The notes: generated from the sequence alone by a model not told the origin. 5,377 nt of DNA from Pseudomonadota bacterium (GCA_023424095.1 JAFAEG010000007.1:1-5377); one strand, 5' to 3'. Positions 1 through 4,725 are shown, counted from the first letter of the stretch. Numbers and translations: made by a program.

Positions 1-18
1 GTGGACCTTTCGGTCCAC
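1..18 (-). terminator. Perfect GNRA-capped hairpin, possible terminator of the flp pilin unit
   Basis: A perfect 7-bp stem (GTGGACC at 1-7, GGTCCAC at 12-18) encloses a 4-base loop. Read on the minus strand the loop is GAAA closed by a C-G pair, a classic stable GNRA tetraloop. It lies 36 bases downstream of the stop codon of the minus-strand pilin gene, where a terminator would be expected. The U-tract needed for an intrinsic terminator would lie left of base 1, so it cannot be seen. The stem may also extend past the window edge. On the plus strand the hairpin is followed by C-rich sequence, which makes plus-strand termination unlikely. Confidence 0.5.
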
Positions 19-34
19 CGCCCCTCGATAGCGT

Positions 35-60
35 AACTAAGAGCTGTGACGCGCTTAGTT
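35..60. repeat. Inverted repeat overlapping the 3' end of the left pilin gene
   Basis: AACTAAG at 35-41 is the exact reverse complement of CTTAGTT at 54-60. The stem continues for two more pairs after one mismatch (43-44 with 51-52), leaving a 6-base loop. The right arm covers the TAA stop (55-57) and last Asn codon of the pilin gene. No U-tract follows on the minus strand, so this is more likely an mRNA 3'-end stabilising structure or a secondary hairpin ahead of the one at 1-18 than a terminator by itself. Confidence 0.45.
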
Positions 61-225
61 GTTCGACGCCATGTTGCCCTTCACCTGATTGAAGGTGTTG
101 CCGAGCTGGCCGCCGAGGTTCGACATGGCGGTGATGGCGGCAACGGCGATCAGAGCGGCGATCAGGCCGTACTCGATCGCGGTGGCACCCTTTTTGTTGC
201 GAATGAGCTTGCGAATGGTCTGCAT
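55..225 (-). CDS. Flp family type IVb pilin
   Basis: A 56-residue Flp-type pilin precursor, the structural subunit of Tad/Flp adhesion pili. The short basic leader (residues 1-13, with K6, R9, K11, K12) ends in Gly13, followed by ATAIEYGL. Prepilin peptidase should cut after Gly13, which puts the hallmark Glu and Tyr of Flp pilins at mature positions 5 and 6 (E18, Y19). A hydrophobic helix runs to about residue 35 and a short polar Asn/Gln-rich tail closes the protein. Mature length is about 43 residues, typical for the family. The start at 223-225 was chosen because a strong AAGGAG lies 7 bases upstream and the product begins directly with a normal leader; the open frame continues upstream but without pilin character. 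A second pilin gene lies upstream on the same strand. No Tad assembly gene is in view. The strong ribosome site suggests this is the more abundant subunit, which is inference. Confidence 0.93.
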   Translation of the reverse strand: MQTIRKLIRNKKGATAIEYGLIAALIAVAAITAMSNLGGQLGNTFNQVKGNMASNN

Positions 226-232
226 TTTGGGT

Positions 233-238
233 CTCCTT
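233..238 (-). promoter_or_regulatory. Strong Shine-Dalgarno site of the left pilin gene
   Basis: CTCCTT on the plus strand reads AAGGAG on the minus strand, 7 bases before the ATG at 223-225. It fixes the start of the 56-residue pilin and is the best ribosome binding site in the window. Confidence 0.85.
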
Positions 239-332
239 GGTTCCACTGACGTCTCGTTCCGCCGCCCGCATCCGGTCAAAAATTCGGGATCAGCTAGGAC
301 GAAATCTAGTCCTCGGAAGTTGACAAATGTTG

Positions 333-344
333 AAAGAAAGAAAG
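333..344. repeat. (AAAG)3 short tandem repeat in the pilin intergenic gap
   Basis: Three tandem AAAG units sit directly after the stop codon of the right pilin gene, within the 119-bp gap that separates the two pilins. The gap is visibly more AT-rich than the flanking genes. The tract is short and outside any reading frame, so any length variation could act only on transcription or mRNA structure. It may be chance. I see no convincing -35/-10 pair for the left pilin in this gap. Confidence 0.5.
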
Positions 345-512
345 TTAACGTTTGGTAACTGCGTTCGACACGTTGTTCCACATCAGGCTGGTCTGATCTG
401 CAACACCGCTGATCGCCCCGACCATCGCCAGGAAAATAAGCGAAAGTATCAAACCATATTCGACCGCCGTGGCGGCGCGCCGATCCCGGAGCAATCTTTT
501 AAAGCCACGCAT
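345..512 (-). CDS. Flp family type IVb pilin, second paralogue
   Basis: A 55-residue Flp-type pilin precursor. The basic leader (R2, K5, R6, R9, R11, R12) is followed by ATAVEYGLI, with the invariant Glu18 and Tyr19 at the same distance from the N terminus as in the neighbouring pilin. The expected -1 residue of the prepilin peptidase site is Ala13 instead of the usual Gly. The hydrophobic helix spans about residues 20-37 and the tail (MWNNVSNAVTKR) is unlike that of the other pilin, so this is not a recent duplicate. The ATG at 510-512 is preceded by CCGGAG with a 7-base gap to the ATG. A much longer open frame runs through it upstream, but that part is the shadow of other genes. It is transcribed toward the other pilin, 119 bp away, and could share its transcript. 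Likely a minor or specialised Tad pilus subunit (inference). Confidence 0.9.
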   Translation of the reverse strand: MRGFKRLLRDRRAATAVEYGLILSLIFLAMVGAISGVADQTSLMWNNVSNAVTKR

Positions 513-599
513 GAAGCTTCTCCGGTTGAACGGCGGAACTGCCGCTCGATTGGGAATTACCGGATCGTGTTTAACGAATTGTAAGCAGATGGGCAGGAA
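513..599. promoter_or_regulatory. Divergent intergenic region between pilin and mutT
   Basis: These 87 bases must hold the promoters of the right pilin (minus strand) and the Nudix hydrolase (plus strand), or part of them. The stretch from about 550 to 585 is AT-richer than its surroundings. The minus-strand ribosome site CCGGAG is at 520-525. I could not identify a promoter with good matches at both -35 and -10 on either strand; TTGGGA at 550-555 with TAACGA at 572-577 is a weak plus-strand candidate with a 16-base spacer. Confidence 0.4.
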
Positions 600-1007
600 G
601 TGAAAAAAAATCCGACAATGATCGTGGTGGCCGTGGCGCTGGTGGCGGATGATGGCAGCGTGCTGCTGCAGAAGCGCGCGCCGGGCCGGTCGATGGCCGG
701 CCTGTGGGAATTTCCCGGCGGCAAGGTCGAGGCGGGGGAGACGCCCGAAGCGGCACTGGCGCGCGAATTGTGGGAGGAGCTTGGCGTCGAGGTCGATGAG
801 AGCGCGCTCCAGCCGAGCTGCTTCGCGAGCGCCCCGGTCGGCGAGCGGCACATGATCCTCTTGCTCTATATCTGCCGGGAGTGGCGCGGCGAACCCAAGC
901 CGCTCGATGCCGAGCAGCTGGATTGGGTGCCGCTGGCCGCCATGCGCGCGCTGCCGATGCCGCCCGCCGACGAGCCGCTGATCGGCCTGCTGGAAGCCCT
1001 GCTCTAG
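600..1007 (+). CDS. mutT: MutT-type Nudix hydrolase (8-oxo-dGTP diphosphatase)
   Basis: A 135-residue cytoplasmic Nudix hydrolase expected to cleave 8-oxo-dGTP to the monophosphate and so prevent A-to-C mutations. The full Nudix box is present: Gly41, then Glu47, then R55-E56-L57-W58-E59-E60-L61-G62-V63, with the metal-binding glutamates 56, 59 and 60. The segment KRAPGRSMAGLWEFPGGK just before the box is characteristic of MutT rather than other Nudix families. Near the C terminus the motif PPAxEP of E. coli MutT, whose Asn contacts the oxidised base, appears as PPADEP with Asp124. Length matches the family (about 130). The start is uncertain: GTG at 600 gives a basic KKN N terminus but its purine-rich AGGAA abuts the start; ATG at 618 removes six residues but lacks a ribosome site. 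An in-frame stop at 582 excludes longer forms. The gene ends tail-to-tail with the methyltransferase. Confidence 0.9.
   Translation: MKKNPTMIVVAVALVADDGSVLLQKRAPGRSMAGLWEFPGGKVEAGETPEAALARELWEELGVEVDESALQPSCFASAPVGERHMILLLYICREWRGEPKPLDAEQLDWVPLAAMRALPMPPADEPLIGLLEALL
1004..1007. other. CTAG palindrome shared by two convergent stop codons
   Basis: The palindrome CTAG provides TAG at 1005-1007 for the plus-strand mutT gene and TAG at 1004-1006 for the minus-strand methyltransferase gene. The convergent coding regions therefore overlap by four bases with no room for an intergenic terminator, so each transcript must end inside the neighbouring gene in antisense orientation. Confidence 0.95.
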
Positions 1008-1882
1008 TCCCTGCGCTTCAGCGCTTCGCTCAGTGAGGCGGTGGCGCTGCCCCGGCGGGCTGGCTGCGGCTGATCGGGCGAAGGCGCCCAGCCGCTCAGA
1101 TGGACGATCTCGAATCGCTCCGGAATGCGGCCGTCGGGATCGGCGCCACCCGCAAAGGCGGCCTGTGCGGCGGCATAGCCCAGCCGGCCGAGCGGCCGCC
1201 GGGCGCGCGACGCCAGGATGTTGGTCCAGGCGAGCTCGCGCAGGTCGCCGACCAGTTGCGGCAGACCGGTGTAGCGCACGTTGATCGTCTCGACGTCGGC
1301 GACCGGCAGGGCAAAGCTGGCCCGGCTGAGCAGATCCCCCGCCGCGCGCACATCGATCTGCGGGTGGACGTGCGCCGATGCGGGCCGCTCCTCCGCCTCG
1401 TCGGCCACCTGCATGGCGCGTTTCAGCCGCTGCAGGCTGCCCGCGCCAACAAAGGCGCCGAGGAACAGCCCGTCCGGGCGAAGCAGGCGGCGAATCTGCA
1501 CCAGCGCGCCGGGCAGGTCGTTGACGCTGTCCAGCACCCCGGCCGACACGACGAGATCGAACGATCCGGGCAGGAAGGGCAGGGCATCCTCCTCGTGCCG
1601 CAGCCCGTCGAGGGCCGCGGCGAACCCGCCACCCGCATCGCAGGGCGTGACCTCGATGCCCTGGGCCCGCAGCTTTTGAGTCAGCAGGCCGGGGCCGCTG
1701 CCAAGGTCCAGCGCCCGTTCGAAGCGGCGCGACACCATATCCAGTCGGTCCAGCAGATCGTCGGCCATCCGTCGCAACAGCGGGTTTTCGGCCGCCCGGC
1801 CGAGGCGGGCCGCGCGATCGCGCCGGGCCTGCCGCAGCGAAGCGTCGAAGAGGGCGGCAGGGGCAGGAACGGAAGCGGTCAT
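1004..1882 (-). CDS. SAM-dependent methyltransferase-fold protein, NDUFAF5-like
   Basis: A 292-residue class I methyltransferase-fold protein. The N terminus (LFDASLRQARRDRA, residues 11-24) matches the IFDRxLKRxxRxxA opening of NDUFAF5. SAM motif I is ALDLGSGPG (57-65), an acidic residue follows at Asp82, and the strand-4 region FDLVVSAGVLDSVNDLP (108-124) then RRLLRPDGLFLGA (131-143) corresponds well. The C-terminal signature GWxxSxxQPxPARRGSA (264-280) closely resembles the end of human NDUFAF5. In human cells NDUFAF5 uses SAM and hydroxylates an arginine of the NDUFS7 subunit during complex I assembly; the same role on NuoB is inferred here, and NuoB is not in the window. BioC (malonyl-ACP methyltransferase) is the main alternative and a common automatic label. 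The ATG at 1880-1882 gives the expected N terminus; no clear Shine-Dalgarno precedes it. It is divergent from the pcm-like gene. Confidence 0.85.
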   Translation of the reverse strand: MTASVPAPAALFDASLRQARRDRAARLGRAAENPLLRRMADDLLDRLDMVSRRFERALDLGSGPGLLTQKLRAQGIEVTPCDAGGGFAAALDGLRHEEDALPFLPGSFDLVVSAGVLDSVNDLPGALVQIRRLLRPDGLFLGAFVGAGSLQRLKRAMQVADEAEERPASAHVHPQIDVRAAGDLLSRASFALPVADVETINVRYTGLPQLVGDLRELAWTNILASRARRPLGRLGYAAAQAAFAGGADPDGRIPERFEIVHLSGWAPSPDQPQPARRGSATASLSEALKRRD

Positions 1883-2021
1883 CGCGATGCAACTAGCAGC
1901 TTCATTGGATGCGTTCGCGCTTTCAATGTTCCGGTCCTGACGATAAAAAGCCGCGACGTGCGCGAGTGTATTGCAATGATAATACGCCTGTGCGACAGAC
2001 CGTGCGGAAACATGACATCCT
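1883..2021. promoter_or_regulatory. Divergent promoter region between methyltransferase and pcm-tolC-popZ
   Basis: This 139-bp gap must carry promoters for the minus-strand methyltransferase and the plus-strand pcm-like/tolC unit. GATAAT at 1978-1983 is a good plus-strand -10 hexamer and would place the transcript start near 1990, leaving a leader of about 32 bases; no matching -35 is obvious. The stretch around 1966-1987 is an imperfect palindrome described separately. Neither flanking gene has a strong Shine-Dalgarno: the best for the plus strand is CGGAAA around 2005-2010, 11 bases before the ATG. Confidence 0.45.
1966..1987. repeat. Imperfect inverted repeat, possible operator
   Basis: GTGTATT at 1966-1972 pairs with AATACGC at 1981-1987 with one mismatch in seven, around an 8-base centre. 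Within it ATTGCAAT (1970-1977) is itself an 8-bp perfect palindrome, and the candidate -10 hexamer GATAAT overlaps the right half. The location would suit a regulator binding over the promoter of the pcm-tolC unit. No regulator family can be named from the sequence. Confidence 0.35.
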
Positions 2022-2672
2022 ATGACCGAGCATAATTTCGAACAAATGCGCCGCGCGATGGTGGCGAGCCAGTTGCGGACCACCGGGGTCAACGACCCGC
2101 GCGTGGTCACTGCGATGGGCGCGGTGCCGCGCGAGCGTTTCGTGCCGGCCGATCGCGCCTCCACCGCTTATGCCGATGCCCTGATCCCCCTGGCGGGCGG
2201 GCGGGCGCTGAGCAGCCCGATGGCATTGGGGCGGATGCTCACCGAAGCGCGGCTCTCCGGTACGGAGAAGGTGCTCGTGGTCGGTGCTGCGACCGGCTAC
2301 GCCGCCGCCGTTGTCGCGCGCCTGGCCGGTAAGGTCATCGCGCTGGAAGAGGATGCCGAACTCGCCGCAAATGCGCGTCAGGCGCTGGCCGACAGCGACG
2401 TGGACGTGGTCGAAGGCCCGCTGGCGGCCGGCTGGGCCGCAGGCGGGCCTTATGATTTCATCCTGATCGATGGCGCCGTGGAGTTCGTTCCGCAGGCCCT
2501 GATCGATCAGGTTACCGACGGAGGCCAATTGGCGGCCTCGATCCTCGACAATGGCGTGCCTCGGCTCAGCGTCGGCCGGGTGGTCGGCGGGGCGTTCGGC
2601 GCGATCGCTTATTCCGATGCGGCGGCCCCGGTGCTGCCCGGCTTCACCAAGCCGCGCGGCTTCAGTTTCTAA
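2022..2672 (+). CDS. Protein-L-isoaspartate O-methyltransferase family protein (divergent)
   Basis: A 216-residue cytoplasmic protein of the Pcm/PIMT family, which methylates L-isoaspartyl residues of aged proteins so that they revert to aspartate. Family features: an N-terminal helix MRRAMVASQLRTTGVNDPRV (9-28), VPRERFVP (35-42), the substrate-side GRALSSP (60-66) in place of GQTISQP, with the conserved Ser kept at 64, and a Rossmann core. Two parts are unusual. Motif I reads VLVVGAATGYAAAV (84-97) where canonical enzymes have GTGSGYQ, and strand 4 ends in FILIDGAVEFVPQAL (146-160) where they have TAAPxxIP. SAM binding looks intact (E109 at the end of strand 2), but isoaspartyl activity is less certain. 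The ATG at 2022 fits the family length, although no strong ribosome site is seen. tolC begins 9 bases after its stop, so the two are one transcription unit. A paralogue with standard motifs may exist elsewhere. Confidence 0.87.
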   Translation: MTEHNFEQMRRAMVASQLRTTGVNDPRVVTAMGAVPRERFVPADRASTAYADALIPLAGGRALSSPMALGRMLTEARLSGTEKVLVVGAATGYAAAVVARLAGKVIALEEDAELAANARQALADSDVDVVEGPLAAGWAAGGPYDFILIDGAVEFVPQALIDQVTDGGQLAASILDNGVPRLSVGRVVGGAFGAIAYSDAAAPVLPGFTKPRGFSF

Positions 2673-2676
2673 GGGA
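2671..2676 (+). promoter_or_regulatory. Shine-Dalgarno of tolC overlapping the pcm-like stop codon
   Basis: AAGGGA begins within the TAA stop of the upstream gene and lies 5 bases before the ATG at 2682. It supports this start over the in-frame ATG three codons later and indicates translational coupling. Confidence 0.7.
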
Positions 2677-2681
2677 ATGTT

Positions 2682-4181
2682 ATGCGAGTGATGCGGGGAG
2701 GCTTGCTGGCCGCGGTTGCGGCGACGGCGCTGATGTCGGGGACCGGCGTCGCCGAGACGCTGCGCGAGGCGCTGGAGCGGACCTATCGGAGCAATCCGAC
2801 CTTGATGGCTCAGCGCGAGCGGCTGCGTAGCCTGGACGAATCGGTGGCGGTCGCGCGGGCCGGGTTGCGGCCGCAGGTATCGGCGACCGCCGGCCTGAAC
2901 CAGGATCTGTTCAATTCCGGCTCGGGCGAGCCGCGCAATTTCAACGTTGGCGTGGACGTCTCCTATCCCTTGTTCAACGGTGACCGGGTCCGCAACCAGA
3001 TCGGCGCGGCCAATGCCCGCGTCGACGCCGGCCGCGCCGACCTGCGCGGCACCGAGGGCGACATCTTCACCGAAGCGGTCGGCGCCTACATGGATGTCAT
3101 CCGCGATCGCTCGATCGTTGCCCTGAACGAAAATCAGGTGCGCGTGCTGCGCACCAATCTCGAGGCGACGCGCGACCGGTTCGAAGTCGGCGATCTGACC
3201 CGCACCGACGTCGCCCAGTCCGAGGCGCGTCTCGCCCTCGCCGAAAGCGCGCTGGCAACGGCGCAAGGCCGCCTGCGCACCAGCGAAGAAGGCTATCGCC
3301 GGATCATCGGCGATTTGCCGGCCGAGCTTGATCCGCCGCCGGTGCTGCCGCGCCTGCCGGATACGGCCAACGAGGCGGTGCTGATCGCCCTCGACAACAA
3401 TTCCGACCTTCGCGCCATCGCCGCGCAGGTCCGCGCCGCCGGCCTCGATGTGGACGTGATCCGCGCGGATCGCCTGCCGACCGTGAATGCGGTGACCGGC
3501 GTGGACTATCTCAACCGGCTCGGCTCGGGCGCTGAATTGCTCAACGGCCCGCCGGTGCCGGGGCAGTCGCTGCCGGCCAACGAGGTCGCCGGCGGATCGA
3601 TCGGCATCACCGCTCGCATTCCGATCTATCAGGGTGGCTCGGTCGGCGCGCGCGTCCGCCAGGCCAGCGCGATTCGCACCCAATTGGTCGAGACCGCGAT
3701 CGAGACGGAGCGCCTGATCATCGCCCGCACCCGCGCCGCCTTCGCGACCTATCGCGCGGCGCTGAATGCGATCGAATCAAACACCGTCGCGGTCGCCGCC
3801 AACCAGCTCGCGCTGGAGGGCACCCGCGCCGAGAATACGGTGGGCACGCGCAACGTGCTCGACGTGCTGAATGCCGAGCAGGAATTGCTGAACAGCGAAG
3901 TCCAGCTCGTGACCGCGCGCCGCGATGCTTATGTCGCCGGCTTCGCTTTGCTGAACGCGATGGGCCGGGCGGAAGCGGAGGATCTCGGTCTCGACGGCGG
4001 GCCGCTCTATGACCCGCTCGTCCACTATAACAGCACCCGCGGCCGCGCCTCCGACTGGAGCGATGGCCAGGAGCGGGCACCGGCCTCCACCCGCACCGCG
4101 CCGCCCAATGCCGGCGGTCCGATCGGCGAGCTGATCGGGCCGGTCGACACCCGTGCGCAGCCGCAGCCCAGAAATCCGTGA
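2682..4181 (+). CDS. tolC: TolC family outer membrane efflux/secretion channel
   Basis: A 499-residue outer-membrane channel subunit, expected to form a trimeric beta-barrel plus periplasmic helical tunnel used by type I secretion and RND or ABC efflux pumps. A signal peptide (basic MRVMR, hydrophobic core, cleavage near VA-ET at residues 24-25) starts the protein. The internal duplication of the family is visible: repeat one has YRSNPTLMAQRERL (35-48), beta-barrel YPLFNGD (95-101) and the helical RDRFEVGDLTRTDVAQSEARL (164-184, quoted only to show the GxxTRTDVxQSEA core); repeat two has LDNNSDLRAIAAQV (237-250), IPIYQGG (313-319) and VGTRNVLDVLNAEQ (387-400). Residues from about 459 to 499 form a Pro/Ala/Gly-rich tail of low complexity beyond the conserved core. 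It follows the pcm-like gene by 9 bp; no inner-membrane pump or adaptor gene is in the window, so it probably serves several partners. Confidence 0.95.
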   Translation: MRVMRGGLLAAVAATALMSGTGVAETLREALERTYRSNPTLMAQRERLRSLDESVAVARAGLRPQVSATAGLNQDLFNSGSGEPRNFNVGVDVSYPLFNGDRVRNQIGAANARVDAGRADLRGTEGDIFTEAVGAYMDVIRDRSIVALNENQVRVLRTNLEATRDRFEVGDLTRTDVAQSEARLALAESALATAQGRLRTSEEGYRRIIGDLPAELDPPPVLPRLPDTANEAVLIALDNNSDLRAIAAQVRAAGLDVDVIRADRLPTVNAVTGVDYLNRLGSGAELLNGPPVPGQSLPANEVAGGSIGITARIPIYQGGSVGARVRQASAIRTQLVETAIETERLIIARTRAAFATYRAALNAIESNTVAVAANQLALEGTRAENTVGTRNVLDVLNAEQELLNSEVQLVTARRDAYVAGFALLNAMGRAEAEDLGLDGGPLYDPLVHYNSTRGRASDWSDGQERAPASTRTAPPNAGGPIGELIGPVDTRAQPQPRNP

Positions 4182-4216
4182 CAGCCCGCCCCGAATAGGC
4201 GATAGCTTGACGTCAT

Positions 4217-4627
4217 ATGGGTGACATCCAGCAAGATCCGTCGATGGAAGAGATTCTCGCGTCCATCAAACGCGTTATCCGCGAGGACAATCGCGTGCCC
4301 ACGCCGCCGCGCGCCGCCAAGCGCGCCGCGCAGCCGCCGGTTCCGGCGCCGGACGTGCCCGATGACGACGTGCTGGAGCTCGACCAGCCGCTGGAACAGC
4401 CGGTGACGCTGGCCTCCGACGATGCGGTCGCCGCCAGCCGGCAATCGCTCGCCGCTTTGAGCAATGCCCGTCCGCCTGCCGCGCCGGCGGTCAGCGAGGG
4501 CGGTCCGCTGGAAGCGGCGGTGCGCGACATGTTGCGGCCGATGCTGAAGGAATGGCTCGACGAGAATCTGCCGAAGATCGTCGAAGAGCTCGTGACCCGC
4601 GAAATTTCCCGCATTTCAGGGCGCTAG
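4217..4627 (+). CDS. popZ: PopZ-like cell pole organising protein (DUF2497)
   Basis: A 136-residue protein of the PopZ/DUF2497 family, which in Caulobacter forms a polar condensate that anchors ParB-parS and recruits cell-cycle regulators. The N-terminal client-binding helix is clear (DPSMEEILASIKRVIRED, residues 7-24). The C-terminal oligomerisation region is also clear (PLEAAVRDMLRPMLKEWLDE, 97-116, then NLPKIVEELVTREISRISGR). Between them residues 27-95 form a Pro/Ala-rich disordered linker with 13 prolines and 10 acidic but also 5 basic residues. It is shorter than the Caulobacter protein (about 177 residues in total, as I recall) and less acidic. The ATG at 4217 gives the conserved MxDxxxxPSMEEI start; no Shine-Dalgarno is evident. 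It lies 35 bp after tolC with no hairpin between, consistent with co-transcription, and is followed by a hairpin. The family match is strong; localisation and clients in this organism are inferred. Confidence 0.93.
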   Translation: MGDIQQDPSMEEILASIKRVIREDNRVPTPPRAAKRAAQPPVPAPDVPDDDVLELDQPLEQPVTLASDDAVAASRQSLAALSNARPPAAPAVSEGGPLEAAVRDMLRPMLKEWLDENLPKIVEELVTREISRISGR

Positions 4628-4638
4628 AGCGGTTGCGA

Positions 4639-4657
4639 GGCAGGCGGAACGCCTGCC
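4639..4657 (+). terminator. 8-bp hairpin after popZ, possible terminator without U-tract
   Basis: GGCAGGCG (4639-4646) and CGCCTGCC (4650-4657) form a perfect GC-rich stem with a 3-base GAA loop, beginning 11 bases after the popZ stop codon. It marks the end of the pcm-tolC-popZ unit. No T-run follows on either strand, so it may rely on Rho, act as a 3'-end stabiliser, or be a repetitive extragenic palindrome; genome copy number would tell. Confidence 0.55.
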
Positions 4658-4690
4658 GGCCCGGCAAGCGCGACCATCAAGAGCGCTCGC

Positions 4691-4718
4691 TTGTGACGTT
4701 TCGGCGGGGGTGTTACGC
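4691..4718 (+). promoter_or_regulatory. Weak candidate promoter for the S9 peptidase
   Basis: TTGTGA (4691-4696) and TTACGC (4713-4718) are 16 bases apart and would place the transcript start at about 4725, at or next to the ATG at 4726. Together with the absence of a ribosome site near the ATG, this would fit a leaderless mRNA. Both hexamers are poor matches, so this is a suggestion only. CAAGCG (4665-4670) and CGCTTG (4688-4693) form a separate inverted repeat touching the -35. Confidence 0.25.
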
Positions 4719-4725
4719 CTCTGCC

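Noticed and set aside
296..313. AGGAC/GTCCT inverted repeat in the gap between the pilins
   Set aside because: The stem is only 5 bp with an 8-base loop, too weak to call an attenuator or operator without conservation data.
320..325. Perfect TTGACA -35 hexamer on the plus strand, a possible antisense promoter against the right pilin
   Set aside because: No acceptable -10 lies 16-19 bases downstream (best is GTTAAC, 3 of 6 matches), and nothing downstream on that strand needs it before mutT.
345..359. TTAA-N7-TAAC resembling a CtrA binding site
   Set aside because: It lacks one base of the second TTAA half and lies in the last codons of a pilin gene rather than at a promoter.
589..602. ATG at 589 as an alternative upstream start for mutT
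   Set aside because: It is in another frame and reaches a stop after four codons; the mutT frame itself has a stop at 582.
513..1892. Long minus-strand open frame of about 500 codons ending in the right pilin
   Set aside because: Only its last 55 codons encode a recognisable protein. The remainder is Arg/Ala/Pro-rich out-of-frame translation antisense to mutT and out of frame with the methyltransferase, as expected in GC-rich DNA.
1100..2035. 311-codon plus-strand open frame opposite the methyltransferase
   Set aside because: It is antisense to the NDUFAF5-like gene, which has conserved motifs over its full length; the frame has no recognisable motifs and overlaps the start of the pcm-like gene.
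1923..3683. 586-codon minus-strand open frame opposite the pcm-like gene and tolC
   Set aside because: It lies antisense to two genes with clear family motifs, has a His/Arg/Gly-rich composition typical of antisense shadows, and shows no recognisable domain or ribosome site.
4208..4215. TGACGTCA palindrome just before popZ, with TTGACG at 4207-4212
   Set aside because: An 8-bp palindrome is expected by chance, no bacterial regulator is identifiable for it, and the TTGACG is too close to the start codon to act as a -35 for popZ.
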